A stretch of 64,000 nucleotides of DNA, from assembly GCA_024998685.1 (NCBI GenBank), contig JACOEH010000008.1, forward strand, positions 1 through 64,000. Reading direction: 5' to 3'. The notes under the pieces were generated by a model. The model saw only the letters and a program-made list of their open reading frames with translations, was not told where the DNA came from and did no database searches. Positions 28,398-37,804 of this stretch are shown piece after piece; positions within the stretch are counted from its first letter, which is position 1, and every line of letters starts with the position of its first letter. The stretch comes from Nitrospira sp. Lineage in GTDB: Bacteria; Nitrospirota; Nitrospiria; Nitrospirales; Nitrospiraceae. The position numbers were made by a program, and so were the translations under genes.

Positions 28398-31153
28398 GTT
28401 TTAGGCTCCCTCTTACAAATTGAACGATCGCTCCGGCCGGCGGATGCGCGATTTTTGGTGAAGCAGCGAATGATCGCTTTCTCCACTTCGGCGAACGCAA
28501 AGACAAAGGCTCCCACCAGCACGACCTTGAACCACTCCTCAAACGTCAGATGGGTCGAGTGGAAGACTACCTGCATCGGGCCGGTATGTACATAGGCAAT
28601 CTGCAGAAGAGTGCAGACTATAATAACAATCGGGACCCAGCGATTGCCGATGAGCCCTTCCCGCGAGAGCGAGGATCTGAGGATGTGGCGGCTATTGAGC
28701 AGATAGAACATTTCCGTCACCACGATCGCACTGACGGCCATGGTACGAGCACTTTCCAGGCTCGTGCCCCGGTCGAGCTCCCAGAGAAACAGTCCCAGCG
28801 CTCCCGTCATCATCAGCAGGGACACCATCAGAATCCGCCACACGAAAAACCAGGAGAGTAGGGGTTCCCGAGGATCGCGCGGGAGCCGCTGCATGACGTC
28901 GGACTCGGGGAACTCAAACGCCAAGGCAAGACCGAGCGTGCTTGAGGTCACCATGTTGATCCAGAGGACCTGCGCAGCCGTCAGCGGCAGCGTCAACTCG
29001 AACAGGATCGCGGCCGCGACGACCAACGCTTCGCCGCCGTTGGTCGGGAGCATGAACAGGACGAATTTCTGGATGTTGTCGTAAATGCCTCGCCCTTCGC
29101 GCACGGCGCTGCTGATCGTGGCGAAATTGTCGTCGGCGAGCACCATATCGGCCGCTTCTCTCGCGGCATCGGTGCCTTTCAACCCCATGGCCACGCCGAC
29201 GTCCGCTCGCTTGAGAGCAGGCGCATCGTTGACGCCGTCGCCGGTCATGGCCACCACATGGCCCGTCGCCTGCAGCGCATGGACCAGCCGCAACTTGTGT
29301 TCAGTGCTCGCGCGCGCGAAGACATCGACATGGGGCACAACCGAGCGCAGTTGCGCGTCGTTCATGGCCTCGACGTCGGCGCCCGTCAGGGCCGGCTTAT
29401 CGTGGCCGATGCCGAGGCGCGATCCGATAGCGCGCGCGGTACCCGCATGGTCGCCGGTGATCATCTTGACCCGGATGCCGGCGGACGCGCATTCCGCCAC
29501 GGCCGCCGTTGCTTCATCCCGAGGCGGATCAATGATCCCCAGCAGCGCGAGGAGTGTGCATCCGGTCTCGACGTCTGAAAAACTCAAGCCATGCTGGGTA
29601 GGTAGAGCCTGCTTTTCGGCGACGGCCAAAATGCGCATGCCCCCATCGGCGAGAGCCTTGGCGCGTCCATGCCAGTACTTCTGATCAATGGGCAGATCCC
29701 GACCGCCGGCCCGGTATTGCTCGCACATGCCAAGGACCCGTTCGGGAGCTCCCTTCACGAAGATGAACCCGTGGTGTTCATGATCATGGTGAAGGGTCGC
29801 CATGAATCGGTGCTCGGACTCGAAGGGAATGGCATCGGTGCGAGGGAGAGCGGCATGCTCCGATGCCGGATCGATGCCCGCTTTGATGGCCAACGTCAGA
29901 AGGGCTCCCTCCGTCGGATCGCCTTCGACTTGCCAGTCCCCATCGTGGTTGCGGAGCCGCGCGTCATTGCAGAGGAGGGCGGCGCGTGAGGCACTGATCA
30001 ATTCAGGATAACCATCGACCGACACGGCGACGCCCGCCAGATGGAATCCGCCCTCGGGCGCATACCCCACGCCGGTCACTTCGAATGTATGGTCGCCGCC
30101 GGCGACCGATTGGACCGTCATCTCATTCCTCGTCAAGGTGCCTGTCTTGTCGGAGCAGATGACCGTCACGGAACCAAGCGTTTCGACGGCCGGCAGATGC
30201 CGAATGATGGCATTGCGTCTGGCCATGCGGCGGACGCCGAGGGCCAGCGTAATGGTCATGATCGCGGGCAGTCCTTCGGGAATGGAGGAGGCCGCCAAGG
30301 CCACGACCATCATGAACATGTCATCGGCGGCGTGCCCGCGCCAAAACACGCCGATCAGAAAGGTGACGACGGTCATCGCTGCAATGACGATCGCCAGCCA
30401 ACGGCTGAATCCCGCCATCTGGCGCAGCAAGGGAGTGGTCACCTCCTGGACCTGCTCCAGCATCGAGCTGATGCGACCGAGTTCAGTTCGAATGCCGGTC
30501 GCGATCACCACCCCGATCGCCTTTCCGGACGCGACCAAGGTGCCTGAATACAACATGCCACGGCGATCGCCCAGCGCCGCATCCGCCGGCACCGATGCCG
30601 ATGACTTCTCCACCACTTGAGACTCACCGGTCAGAATCGCTTCATTCACATGCAGGTTTCTTCCCGCGATGAGGCGCAGATCAGCGGGCACCTTGTCACC
30701 GGACGCGAGAACCACAATGTCACCCTGTACGACAGCCTCGGCTCCGATCTCGATTCGTTCCGCGTCACGAAGGACCGTCGTATGGAGCGACAGCATGCTG
30801 CGGATCGCATCGAGGGCGTTCTCGGCCTTGCCTTCCTGGATAAAACCGATGACGGCATTGACGATGACGGCGGCGAAGAGCACCGCCGCGTCGATCCAGT
30901 GACTCAGCAGGAGGGCGATCACCGTTGCGATCAACATCATGTAAATCAGCACGTTGTGGAATTGAACGAGAAAGCGCAGCCAGGCCGGCCGCTTGCGCGG
31001 CTGTGGAAGACGGTTCGGCCCCTCCCGCGCCAGCCGTCGTCCCGCCTCCTCAACAGTCAGCCCGCGATGCTGATCCGTCTCCAACCGATCGAGGACATCT
31101 TCGGCGTCGAGGTGATGCCACTGGACCGTATGATCTAGTTCGTGTTTCGCCAT
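28394..31153 (-). CDS. P-type cation-transporting ATPase (P2 type)
   Basis: 919 residues from the ATG at 31153 (AAGGATG site upstream); the open frame extends further without homology. A cation-ATPase N-terminal domain (1-70) precedes the actuator domain with the dephosphorylation motif LTGES at 174-178. Helix M4 carries SIPEGLPA at 290-297 and the phosphorylated Asp is in DKTGT at 335-339. The hinge motif TGDGVNDAPALK is present. The family pumps Ca2+, Na+ or Mn2+ out of the cell; the ion cannot be decided, although the linked Mrp genes make Na+ or Ca2+ plausible. It heads an apparent operon ATPase-usp-mnhA-G-usp. Confidence 0.9.
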   Translation of the reverse strand: MAKHELDHTVQWHHLDAEDVLDRLETDQHRGLTVEEAGRRLAREGPNRLPQPRKRPAWLRFLVQFHNVLIYMMLIATVIALLLSHWIDAAVLFAAVIVNAVIGFIQEGKAENALDAIRSMLSLHTTVLRDAERIEIGAEAVVQGDIVVLASGDKVPADLRLIAGRNLHVNEAILTGESQVVEKSSASVPADAALGDRRGMLYSGTLVASGKAIGVVIATGIRTELGRISSMLEQVQEVTTPLLRQMAGFSRWLAIVIAAMTVVTFLIGVFWRGHAADDMFMMVVALAASSIPEGLPAIMTITLALGVRRMARRNAIIRHLPAVETLGSVTVICSDKTGTLTRNEMTVQSVAGGDHTFEVTGVGYAPEGGFHLAGVAVSVDGYPELISASRAALLCNDARLRNHDGDWQVEGDPTEGALLTLAIKAGIDPASEHAALPRTDAIPFESEHRFMATLHHDHEHHGFIFVKGAPERVLGMCEQYRAGGRDLPIDQKYWHGRAKALADGGMRILAVAEKQALPTQHGLSFSDVETGCTLLALLGIIDPPRDEATAAVAECASAGIRVKMITGDHAGTARAIGSRLGIGHDKPALTGADVEAMNDAQLRSVVPHVDVFARASTEHKLRLVHALQATGHVVAMTGDGVNDAPALKRADVGVAMGLKGTDAAREAADMVLADDNFATISSAVREGRGIYDNIQKFVLFMLPTNGGEALVVAAAILFELTLPLTAAQVLWINMVTSSTLGLALAFEFPESDVMQRLPRDPREPLLSWFFVWRILMVSLLMMTGALGLFLWELDRGTSLESARTMAVSAIVVTEMFYLLNSRHILRSSLSREGLIGNRWVPIVIIVCTLLQIAYVHTGPMQVVFHSTHLTFEEWFKVVLVGAFVFAFAEVEKAIIRCFTKNRASAGRSDRSICKREPKT

Positions 31154-31779
31154 CACTTCATCCTTATCATTTCCAGATTGACCGATCTGCGCAAGGCCGA
31201 TCCCGACCAATAGCGCATTGGCGCCTTGTGCGTACGAGCAAGGTAACGGGTGACACGGTTCTGCTTTACAGGTGAAAGGTTGCCGGTCGTCTTTCTTGTT
31301 GCGGCAGAAAGCGGACCTATATGGATGCACCGAAGCAGTGGCGTGGACGGATTTCAAAGGTGAGTCTTCAGTTCCTGTTCTCAAGCCTCCAGCCCCTCGG
31401 ACCAGGTTCCAGCCTGAATAAATCACGGCTCGCGCCAGGAAAAGCCATCAAGGCTCCGAACTGTTCTATAGGAGCGGTGTTCAGACGCTTCTAGACATAA
31501 TGGGAAAGAGACCCGATGACGACAGACTGTATATCGCAAGTGCCCTTAGAATTCTATGACAACCTGAAGCCGGTGATGGTGAGGTTTGATCAGGCGTACG
31601 CCGCGGTGGCAAGACCTTACACCATCGTACGAATCATGAGCTCCTCCTTCGTTTGAGAAATGTTCGATATCCGGCCTGTCATCGTGAAGGTACTGTACGG
31701 ACTCACTCGGACGAGATGAACTAGGGGAGCACTCGGTCTGACAGCCGAAGCTTACCAGTGGAGTGCGTGAGCAGAAGCG
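31154..31779. other. promoter region of the ATPase-Mrp operon, otherwise empty
   Basis: No recognised gene. A 46-codon frame with an ATG at 31516 and a stop at 31654-31656 (MTTDCISQVPLEFYDNLKP...) is open but resembles no family known to me. The minus-strand promoter of the ATPase operon must lie in the left part. Confidence 0.4.
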
Positions 31780-32432
31780 TTATGGTTGGTCGCCGGCGAG
31801 ACCTTGCACAATCGCGAAGCGCATCAACTCCGCCGTGGTATGGATATCCAGCTCTTCCATGAGGCGGGTCTTGTGGAACTCGATGGTCTTCACGGATACG
31901 TTAAGCAGCGTGGCGATCTCTTTGGTCCCCTTCCCCTCGCCGATCAATTGCAGGACTTCGCGTCGGCGGGAAGTCAATTCGGAGACGGAACGTTTGATGG
32001 GCGGAACAGACTCGGGGTTGAACGTGCTCTCCAGCACCGGCTTGGCGATGGAAGGGGTGAGATAGTGCTGTCCTTGCAGAGCGGCTTCGATCGCCAGCGG
32101 CAGCTCCACGGGAGCCGAGTGTTTGAGCAAATACCCGCTGCGCCGGCGTGAAACGCTTCGGTCGCGTAGGTCGGACTGGTCTGCATGGTGAGGAAGATGA
32201 ATTTCACGTTGGGATAACGCGTTTTAATCTGATGCGCGGCATCGATCCCGTTCAGCAGCGGCATGGCAATGTCCAAGATGATCAGGTCGGGTTCAAGACG
32301 CTGAGCCGCCTCAACGAGCGCACGGCCGTCCGGGGCTGTCTCGACAATCTCGCAGGTGTTTTCAAGCAGCTTGTGCAATCCGGCCAGCATCATCTTGTGG
32401 TCATCGGCCAAAAGAACTCGTGGTCTGTTCAA
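31780..32432 (-). pseudogene. NarL/FixJ response regulator with one frameshift
   Basis: Residues 1-95 from the ATG at 32432 form a receiver domain with the acidic pair DD, the phospho-acceptor in LIILDIAMP and FLTMQT. The rest, in another frame, gives the linker and a LuxR helix-turn-helix (LTSRRREVLQLIGEGKGTKEIATLLNVS and TIEFHKTRLMEELDI). The frames join where the family sequence should read AGAAGYLLKHSAP; one G appears lost from a run of G at 32134-32136. The partner kinase lies 76 bases upstream and is also frameshifted. It may be a true lesion or a consensus error. Confidence 0.8.
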
Positions 32433-32508
32433 CGGGTCACCCTTTCGTATCGCCTCACCGATCAGGTTGAGGCCGGTGTAGTCGGCTCAGTCGGTGGCGA
32501 TCCTCTCA

Positions 32509-34019
32509 TCATGGGGCTCCCTCAGGAATCGAGTCCGTCAGCGGGACCCAGGCATGTACTTCCGTCCCCTTTCCAAGTTGCGTGCGGATACGGAACGTGC
32601 CTTTCATGAGCTGAACCCGTTCTTCCATGCTGAGGAGCCCCAGCCCGGGAGAGGGGAGTCCGGCCGGATTCAGAGAAAATCCCTTTCCGTTGTCCCGGAT
32701 GCACACGCCCAGGCCCTTGGACGTGCGCAGGAGTCGGACCAGCACTTCCGATGCCTCGGCATGTTTGTGGATATTCTGGAGACATTCCTGTGTCACACGG
32801 TACAAACAGGTGGCCGTGTCGATCGGGAGGGGCCGGGGAATATCTCGACGCACATACTGAACGGCCAATCCTGTGCGCCGTCCGAATTCGTCGACATGGT
32901 CCCGAATGGCCGCCTCTAAGCCGAGATGTTCAAGAAGCGAGGGGTGCAGCTGATAAGCAAAGTTGTGGATGTCGTTAGCCAGTTGCCCGGCAGTCTGTCG
33001 AAGACGTAGGAGGTGATCTCGAAGCGATGTATCTGAGGGGAAGGATTGCTCGAGTGAACCGATATCGACGGCCAGGACGGCAAGCCGTTGTGTGAAATCA
33101 TCGTGCAGCTCGCGCGCAAGTCGCTCCCGCTCCCGTTCTTGAGCCGCCAGCAGCTTTGCGGTCAAATCCTCGAGTCGTGCGTCATGCTGACGCAGTAAGT
33201 CTTCCTCCTGTTTCCGTCGGGTGATGTCCTTTTCCGATCCGACCAAGCGGACGGCTTGGCCTGCTGCGTTCCAGAGCGCGATGCCACACTCTAAAACCCA
33301 CATCCAGCTCTGTCACATCGCCGGATTCGATATTCTTCCCGAAACTCCTGTCGTTTCCCGACAAGGTACTCATCGAGATGGTCAAGGACACGGGCGCGAT
33401 CATCCGGATGAATCCGTTTCGACCAATGTTCAGGCGACTCTTGTTCGTCCTGCTGGGAAAACCCGTGCATCTCTTTCCAGTGAGGCGAATACACGGCCAG
33501 GCGCGTCGTCAAATCCCAGTCGTAGACACCCTCGTGCGTAGCCTGCGTCACCAGATCCCAGCGATCGAGTGCGGTCTGGAGCTCAGCGGTGCGCGGGGCA
33601 ATGCGGGATTCCAGCTCTTCGTTTATTGTGAGCAAGGCCCCTTCTGCTTGCCTGCGTTGTTCGACTTCCAGTTGGAGAGATGCTTTCGCATGTTCCAACT
33701 CAGTGGTGCGTCGAGCGAATAGTTTTCCGCCCCACAGCGCAGACCAGAGAGCCATAAAGCCGATGATCCGGTTCACGGCAGACCAGGAATGAGGCACTCC
33801 CGGCGATGACAGAAAGAGACTCGCGAGCGTGAGCCCTGAACATAGTCCGCCCATAATGAACGCGAACCGCCACCCTCTCAGCCAAAGGCCGGCCAGACAG
33901 ACCGGCACATAGAGCATGGACACGGAGATACCGAGCGGTGTGTGCCAGTCCAGAAGAAATACTGCGGCCGCAGCTGCGTACAACAGGACCGACAAGATCA
34001 GAGTCGGCTCGGTCGCCAT
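32509..34019 (-). pseudogene. membrane sensor histidine kinase with one frameshift
   Basis: The first 242 codons from 34019 encode three or four membrane helices, a coiled coil and the first part of a PAS domain. The second part, from 33303, continues the PAS domain (WVLECGIALWN, VGSEKDITRRK) into a HisKA_3 dimerisation domain with H in RELHDDFTQRLAVL and an HATPase with DNGKGF. The two are in different frames, meeting near 33297-33316, consistent with loss of one base after the codon for the Asp of an RRxDG motif. It pairs with the NarL-type regulator downstream. Ligand unknown. Confidence 0.8.
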
Positions 34020-34426
34020 CGGAGGTCGTTTTGTCTCCTACGGAATAACGTGATCCTCCAGGGTCGACTGAATCACAGGGATGATCATAGGACTCGGCGA
34101 TGGTTCTCGCAAGAGCCGTGAGGCGTCTGATCGGCGGCAAGAAGGTTCACCAGCAAACTTCCAATTCCACGCTGGGTCAATCCCTAGCGGTTGAACAACC
34201 GTGACGTCGTGAAATGCTCCAGTTCCTTAATCGTGGAGCAGAAAGCCTCTTGCATCAGACCCGCCGGCAAAGTCTTCGTCGCGCGCCGGGTCATCCCCTA
34301 GTAGTACAGGAGCATGCAATTTCAGTACGGTGCTGGTGCAGACCACGATTCAGAGCGCTGAGTTTCCAAATGAGACGACGCTGTATGAATGTCGCGCAGG
34401 ACGGAGTCGAACACAGGAGCTCGATT
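34020..34426. other. divergent intergenic region
   Basis: Lies between the kinase (minus) and the zinc-ribbon remnant (plus). I see no gene, repeat or hairpin of note. Confidence 0.4.
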
Positions 34427-34743
34427 ATGGATCAGAAGGAATCGTGTCCCCGTTGTCACGGGTTCATGGTGCCGATGATCGGCGACGGCTCCGAGGCCGT
34501 CGTGTTGGCGTGTTGGATTGGAGTGAGCTGCCCGGCTGGCGCTGCATCAACTATGGCGAGCGGGTCGATCCGCTGATCCTCGCCAATCGCCGAGGGGCGG
34601 AAGAGGAAGGGACGATGAAGGACAAGCGCTTTCGTTCTGGTGTGAATGGCCATGACCGGGGGGAAGATTTCTTCGAAAAGATTTCGAGATCGTCCGAACA
34701 AGCAGCGCCGATGAAGAGATCGGAGAAAGGATGCCGATTATGA
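34427..34743 (+). pseudogene. zinc-ribbon protein, frameshifted
   Basis: The ATG at 34427 follows AGGAG and begins MDQKESCPRCHGFMVPM; after about 25 codons homology moves to another frame reading VLDWSELPGWRCINYGERVDPLILANRR. The intact relative at 44988-45293 in this window has CSRCMGLMV and [19 protein letters not shown]. Besides the frameshift near 34500-34515, the last zinc Cys is Tyr (CINYGE). So the gene has at least two lesions and is likely dead. The last bases overlap the start of the next gene. Confidence 0.7.
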
Positions 34744-35729
34744 CTGGTTGGAATGGCGGAGGAGACGTGTGGTCGATCGTGTTGGCAGGCGGCGAAGGCG
34801 AACGGATGAAGCCGTTGGTACAGCGATGGTTGGGGCGACATCGCCCAAAGCAATACTGCACCTTCGTGGGGACGCGCTCGATGTTCCAGCACACGGTCGA
34901 TCGGGCAGCCGATGTCACGGGGTTCGGCAAGACCGTGGTGGTGGCTGGGCGGACGCATGAACCGGAGGTACGAGCTCAACTGATCGGCCGATCGGTTGAG
35001 AAAGTCCTGTGGCAACCGGCGAATTCCGATACCGCAGCCGGTGTCTTTCTCCCACTCACCTATGTGCGGGCCCACGATCCTGACGCAACCGTCGTGCTCT
35101 TCCCCTCGGATCATTTTGTGTATCCCGAGGCGCGCTTTCTGAATCATGTACGGCAGGCCATCGAGGTGGCGGAGCGATGGCCTGACCGACTTGTGCTGCT
35201 CGGCGTGCGCCCGGATCGATTGGAACTGGAGTACGGATGGATCGAGCCGGAATCGGATCTCATGAATGGGGACCCAGGCAAGCCGGTGCGGAATGTGCGG
35301 ACGTTTCCTGAGAAACCGGATCCGGTCAGAGCCGACGAGGCTATGCGTAACGGCGCCTTGTGGAACACCTTGGTCTTGGCGGCGAGTGCGGATGTGCTGT
35401 GGGAACTGGGGCGCCGATGCTTTGGAGGACTGCTCGCAAAATTTGAACGATTAGGGAATGAAATCGGCCGGCCGCGGGAAGCAGCGGTCTTGGAACAGAT
35501 CTATGCGGAGATGCCAAAAGAAAACTTCTCCGCCGGCTTGCTCCAGAGACGGCCTGACACCGTCGCCGTTATGGAACTCGAAAACGTGCTCTGGAGCGAC
35601 TGGGGGAAACCCGAGCGGATTGCCGAAACACTGCGGCGAATCAACAAGCAACCCACATTTCCGGCCCACTGCTTGGACCGGCCGTTCGCACCGCGGCCAC
35701 TTTCTTTGCAGGTGCGCCCACTCAGCTAG
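34731..35729 (+). CDS. mannose-1-phosphate guanylyltransferase homologue
   Basis: 332 residues; an in-frame ATG at 34740 is an alternative start. The nucleotide-binding signature VLAGGEGERMKPLVQ lies near residue 18, followed by RPKQYC, the metal-site segment VVLFPSDHFV and the substrate segments YGWIEPE and FPEKPD. Length matches the GMP-type catalytic domain without an isomerase domain. The reaction is mannose-1-phosphate plus GTP giving GDP-mannose for glycans. The usual GG-x-GTRL consensus is altered to GGEGERM. Relatives of this divergent type are often found outside glycan loci, as here. Confidence 0.85.
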   Translation: MPIMTGWNGGGDVWSIVLAGGEGERMKPLVQRWLGRHRPKQYCTFVGTRSMFQHTVDRAADVTGFGKTVVVAGRTHEPEVRAQLIGRSVEKVLWQPANSDTAAGVFLPLTYVRAHDPDATVVLFPSDHFVYPEARFLNHVRQAIEVAERWPDRLVLLGVRPDRLELEYGWIEPESDLMNGDPGKPVRNVRTFPEKPDPVRADEAMRNGALWNTLVLAASADVLWELGRRCFGGLLAKFERLGNEIGRPREAAVLEQIYAEMPKENFSAGLLQRRPDTVAVMELENVLWSDWGKPERIAETLRRINKQPTFPAHCLDRPFAPRPLSLQVRPLS

Positions 35730-35739
35730 CAGAGAATCT

Positions 35740-35900
35740 GCTCAAGCCGTTTCGGATGACGGCGAAGTGCAGCAGCGCATCGCCATGCGTGCCTATGAAC
35801 TCTACAAAGAACGGGGTGTCACGACGGGCAAGGGATCGATGATCGGCTGGAGGCCGAGCGGGAAATCCTCGGTCCATGCATAAGGAGTGTGTATTCATGA
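35740..35900 (+). pseudogene. DUF2934 protein fragment
   Basis: One frame gives VQQRIAMRAYELYKERGV, the typical DUF2934 helix, and the adjacent frame continues with IDDRLEAEREILG, the second half of the same domain. A frameshift near 35820-35840 separates them and no start codon with a ribosome binding site is visible. The fragment directly follows the nucleotidyltransferase gene. Confidence 0.6.
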
Positions 35901-36059
35901 CCGAATCAGCTGCGGCCACGATCCTGTTTGGGGGCTTGAGAAAATGTTCCGGTGTTGACGACCGATGCCGGGATGGTTCGGTATCCGACCGATGACGGCG
36001 GTCGAGCCGGCCATGTGCCGGAATGACCTGCCGGTCTCGTGAACGGAAGGAGGGCGGAC

Positions 36060-36155
36060 ATGGATCCATTCTTGTTGCTCGGCATCCTGGCTGTCGTTAT
36101 TGGGCTTGTCGGTGTGATTGTGCTGATAAAGGGGAGGAAGAAGAAAGTCCGCTGA
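36060..36155 (+). CDS. 31-residue single-span membrane peptide
   Basis: MDPFLLLGILAVVIGLVGVI and a basic tail KGRKKKVR. The ATG follows AAGGAGGG at ideal distance. One hydrophobic helix with a positively charged C-terminus predicts an inner-membrane peptide with its C-terminus inside. No family is recognised; small membrane peptides of this form often modulate larger membrane proteins. Confidence 0.5.
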   Translation: MDPFLLLGILAVVIGLVGVIVLIKGRKKKVR

Positions 36156-36214
36156 CAGAATCTTCCTTTCGACCACGGCAAGAGTTTGGTGATGCGAGTG
36201 ACGCCGGAGCGGTA

Positions 36215-36286
36215 AGACAAACCTTCCACTGCGATCTGCATCCAGATGTGCAGGGGGAGACCTATCTCTTGGATGTCCCTGTAGGA
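36215..36286 (+). pseudogene. cupredoxin C-terminal remnant
   Basis: Encodes RQTFHCDLHPDVQGETYLLD, nearly the same as the C-terminal copper-loop of the intact cupredoxin at 42292-42735 (FQCDLHPDLKGEIYLLEVPV). The rest of the protein is absent, so this is the tail of a lost paralogue. Confidence 0.7.
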
Positions 36287-36343
36287 TGGATCTCTATCGG
36301 GGAGAAGCGTGGTGTTCCAACCCGTCTCAGTCGGAGGTGATGT

Positions 36344-37525
36344 TTGATCGGACAATCAATCAAACTGACGAGGATGTGTGGGATCGAAGTAGGTGTCCAC
36401 TACTCGTGGTTCATTATCTTATTTCTCGGCACTGTTTCACTGACCAGACAGTTTGCGTCGGAATATCCCCAGTGGACACCGAGTGAATATTATGCGGTCG
36501 GGATCGCCACGAGCCTCCTGTTCTTTGCTTCGATCCTCGTCCATGAGCTGGCCCACAGTTTCATCGCGCTGGTGAAAGGGATTCCGGTCCGCTCGGTCAT
36601 CCTTTTTTTGTTCGGCGGTGTTGCGCAGATCGGACGGAGGCCGGATCGGCCACTGACGGAGTTTCAGATTGCGATTGCCGGACCGATTGCGAGCGTACTC
36701 TTGGCTGTGGGATTTAGGACGATCGAACATCTGGTCGGTGATCAGTTCGAGCAACTGACGGTGCTTACCGACTGGCTTGCGTGGATCAACCTGATCCTCG
36801 CGGCGTTTAATCTTGTACCGGGCTTTCCGCTCGATGGGGGCCGCATCTTCCGCGCGGCCCTCTGGTACATCACCGGCAGTCTCAGGAAAGCGACACGTAT
36901 CGCAGCGGGAACGGGACAAGGGATCGGGTATGCGCTCATCTTCTTCGGGATCTGGACTGGTTTCAGCATCGATTGGTTCAGCGGCCTGTGGCTGGCATTC
37001 GTCGGCTGGTATCTCATGAACGCAGCGCAGGAAAGCTTTGTGCAAGTCAGTGTCCGTTCCGCGTTGAGCGGATTCGTGGCGGAAGATGTCATGAGCCGTG
37101 ACTGTCCATCCGTGACCGGACGGATAAGCCTGGCCGAGTTGGTCCAGGACTATGTCCTTAGAAAGGGGCGATGCTGTTTTATCGTGACCGATGGCAACAG
37201 GCTGGAGGGATTGGTCACCTACCATCATATTAAAGCGGTGCCCCAGGAGCGTTGGACTCAGGTGTCGGTTGGGGAGGCCATGACGCCCTTGGCGCACGTG
37301 CGGGTTGTGTCGCCCGAGAAGCCACTTCTCGACGTGCTACGGCTCCTGGAAGGTCAAGACGTCAATCAGGTTCCGGTTGCAGCGGGAAATCGGCTCTTGG
37401 GAATGGTCATGCGCGATCATCTCTTGCGCGTGCTCACCGCCAATATGGAGCTTGGTGTGCCGCGGAAGAGGGAACTCTACGTTCCGAGGTTGTCCAAACT
37501 GCCCCGGGCTTCTTCGACGGCATGA
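36344..37525 (+). CDS. site-2 protease (M50) with two CBS domains
   Basis: 393 residues from a TTG preceded by GGAGGTGA; no ATG fits better. It has six membrane segments. The metalloprotease motif HELAH is at 67-71 and the third zinc ligand is D164 in NLVPGFPLDGGR. Residues 240-370 form two CBS domains (DVMSRDCPSV, EAMTPLAHV). This is the SpoIVFB/Rip3-like class of intramembrane proteases, in which CBS domains sense adenine nucleotides. The substrate, commonly an anti-sigma factor or membrane regulator, is unknown. No obvious substrate gene is adjacent. Confidence 0.93.
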   Translation: MIGQSIKLTRMCGIEVGVHYSWFIILFLGTVSLTRQFASEYPQWTPSEYYAVGIATSLLFFASILVHELAHSFIALVKGIPVRSVILFLFGGVAQIGRRPDRPLTEFQIAIAGPIASVLLAVGFRTIEHLVGDQFEQLTVLTDWLAWINLILAAFNLVPGFPLDGGRIFRAALWYITGSLRKATRIAAGTGQGIGYALIFFGIWTGFSIDWFSGLWLAFVGWYLMNAAQESFVQVSVRSALSGFVAEDVMSRDCPSVTGRISLAELVQDYVLRKGRCCFIVTDGNRLEGLVTYHHIKAVPQERWTQVSVGEAMTPLAHVRVVSPEKPLLDVLRLLEGQDVNQVPVAAGNRLLGMVMRDHLLRVLTANMELGVPRKRELYVPRLSKLPRASSTA

Positions 37526-37804
37526 TACGATGCGAAACGATTCGTGAAGGTACCGGTGCGTCGCCGGCCTTGAAGGTGACACTATTGACCGCTCAGCACA
37601 TAGTCGAGAATCAATGACGCTCCGACGACAGCGGCATGGAATTGGGCTGCGCATAGCACCTCTTAGACGAGGGGAATCGCAAAAAGGAACCGGATTTGTG
37701 CCTGTAACCTCGTGAAATGATTTGGGCTTTCGGCTGCCCAACGTTTCGCCGCTTCTCTATTGCCTCTTGAGCCGTCGCCGGTCGATAGTCCATACTGCTT
37801 GTCT

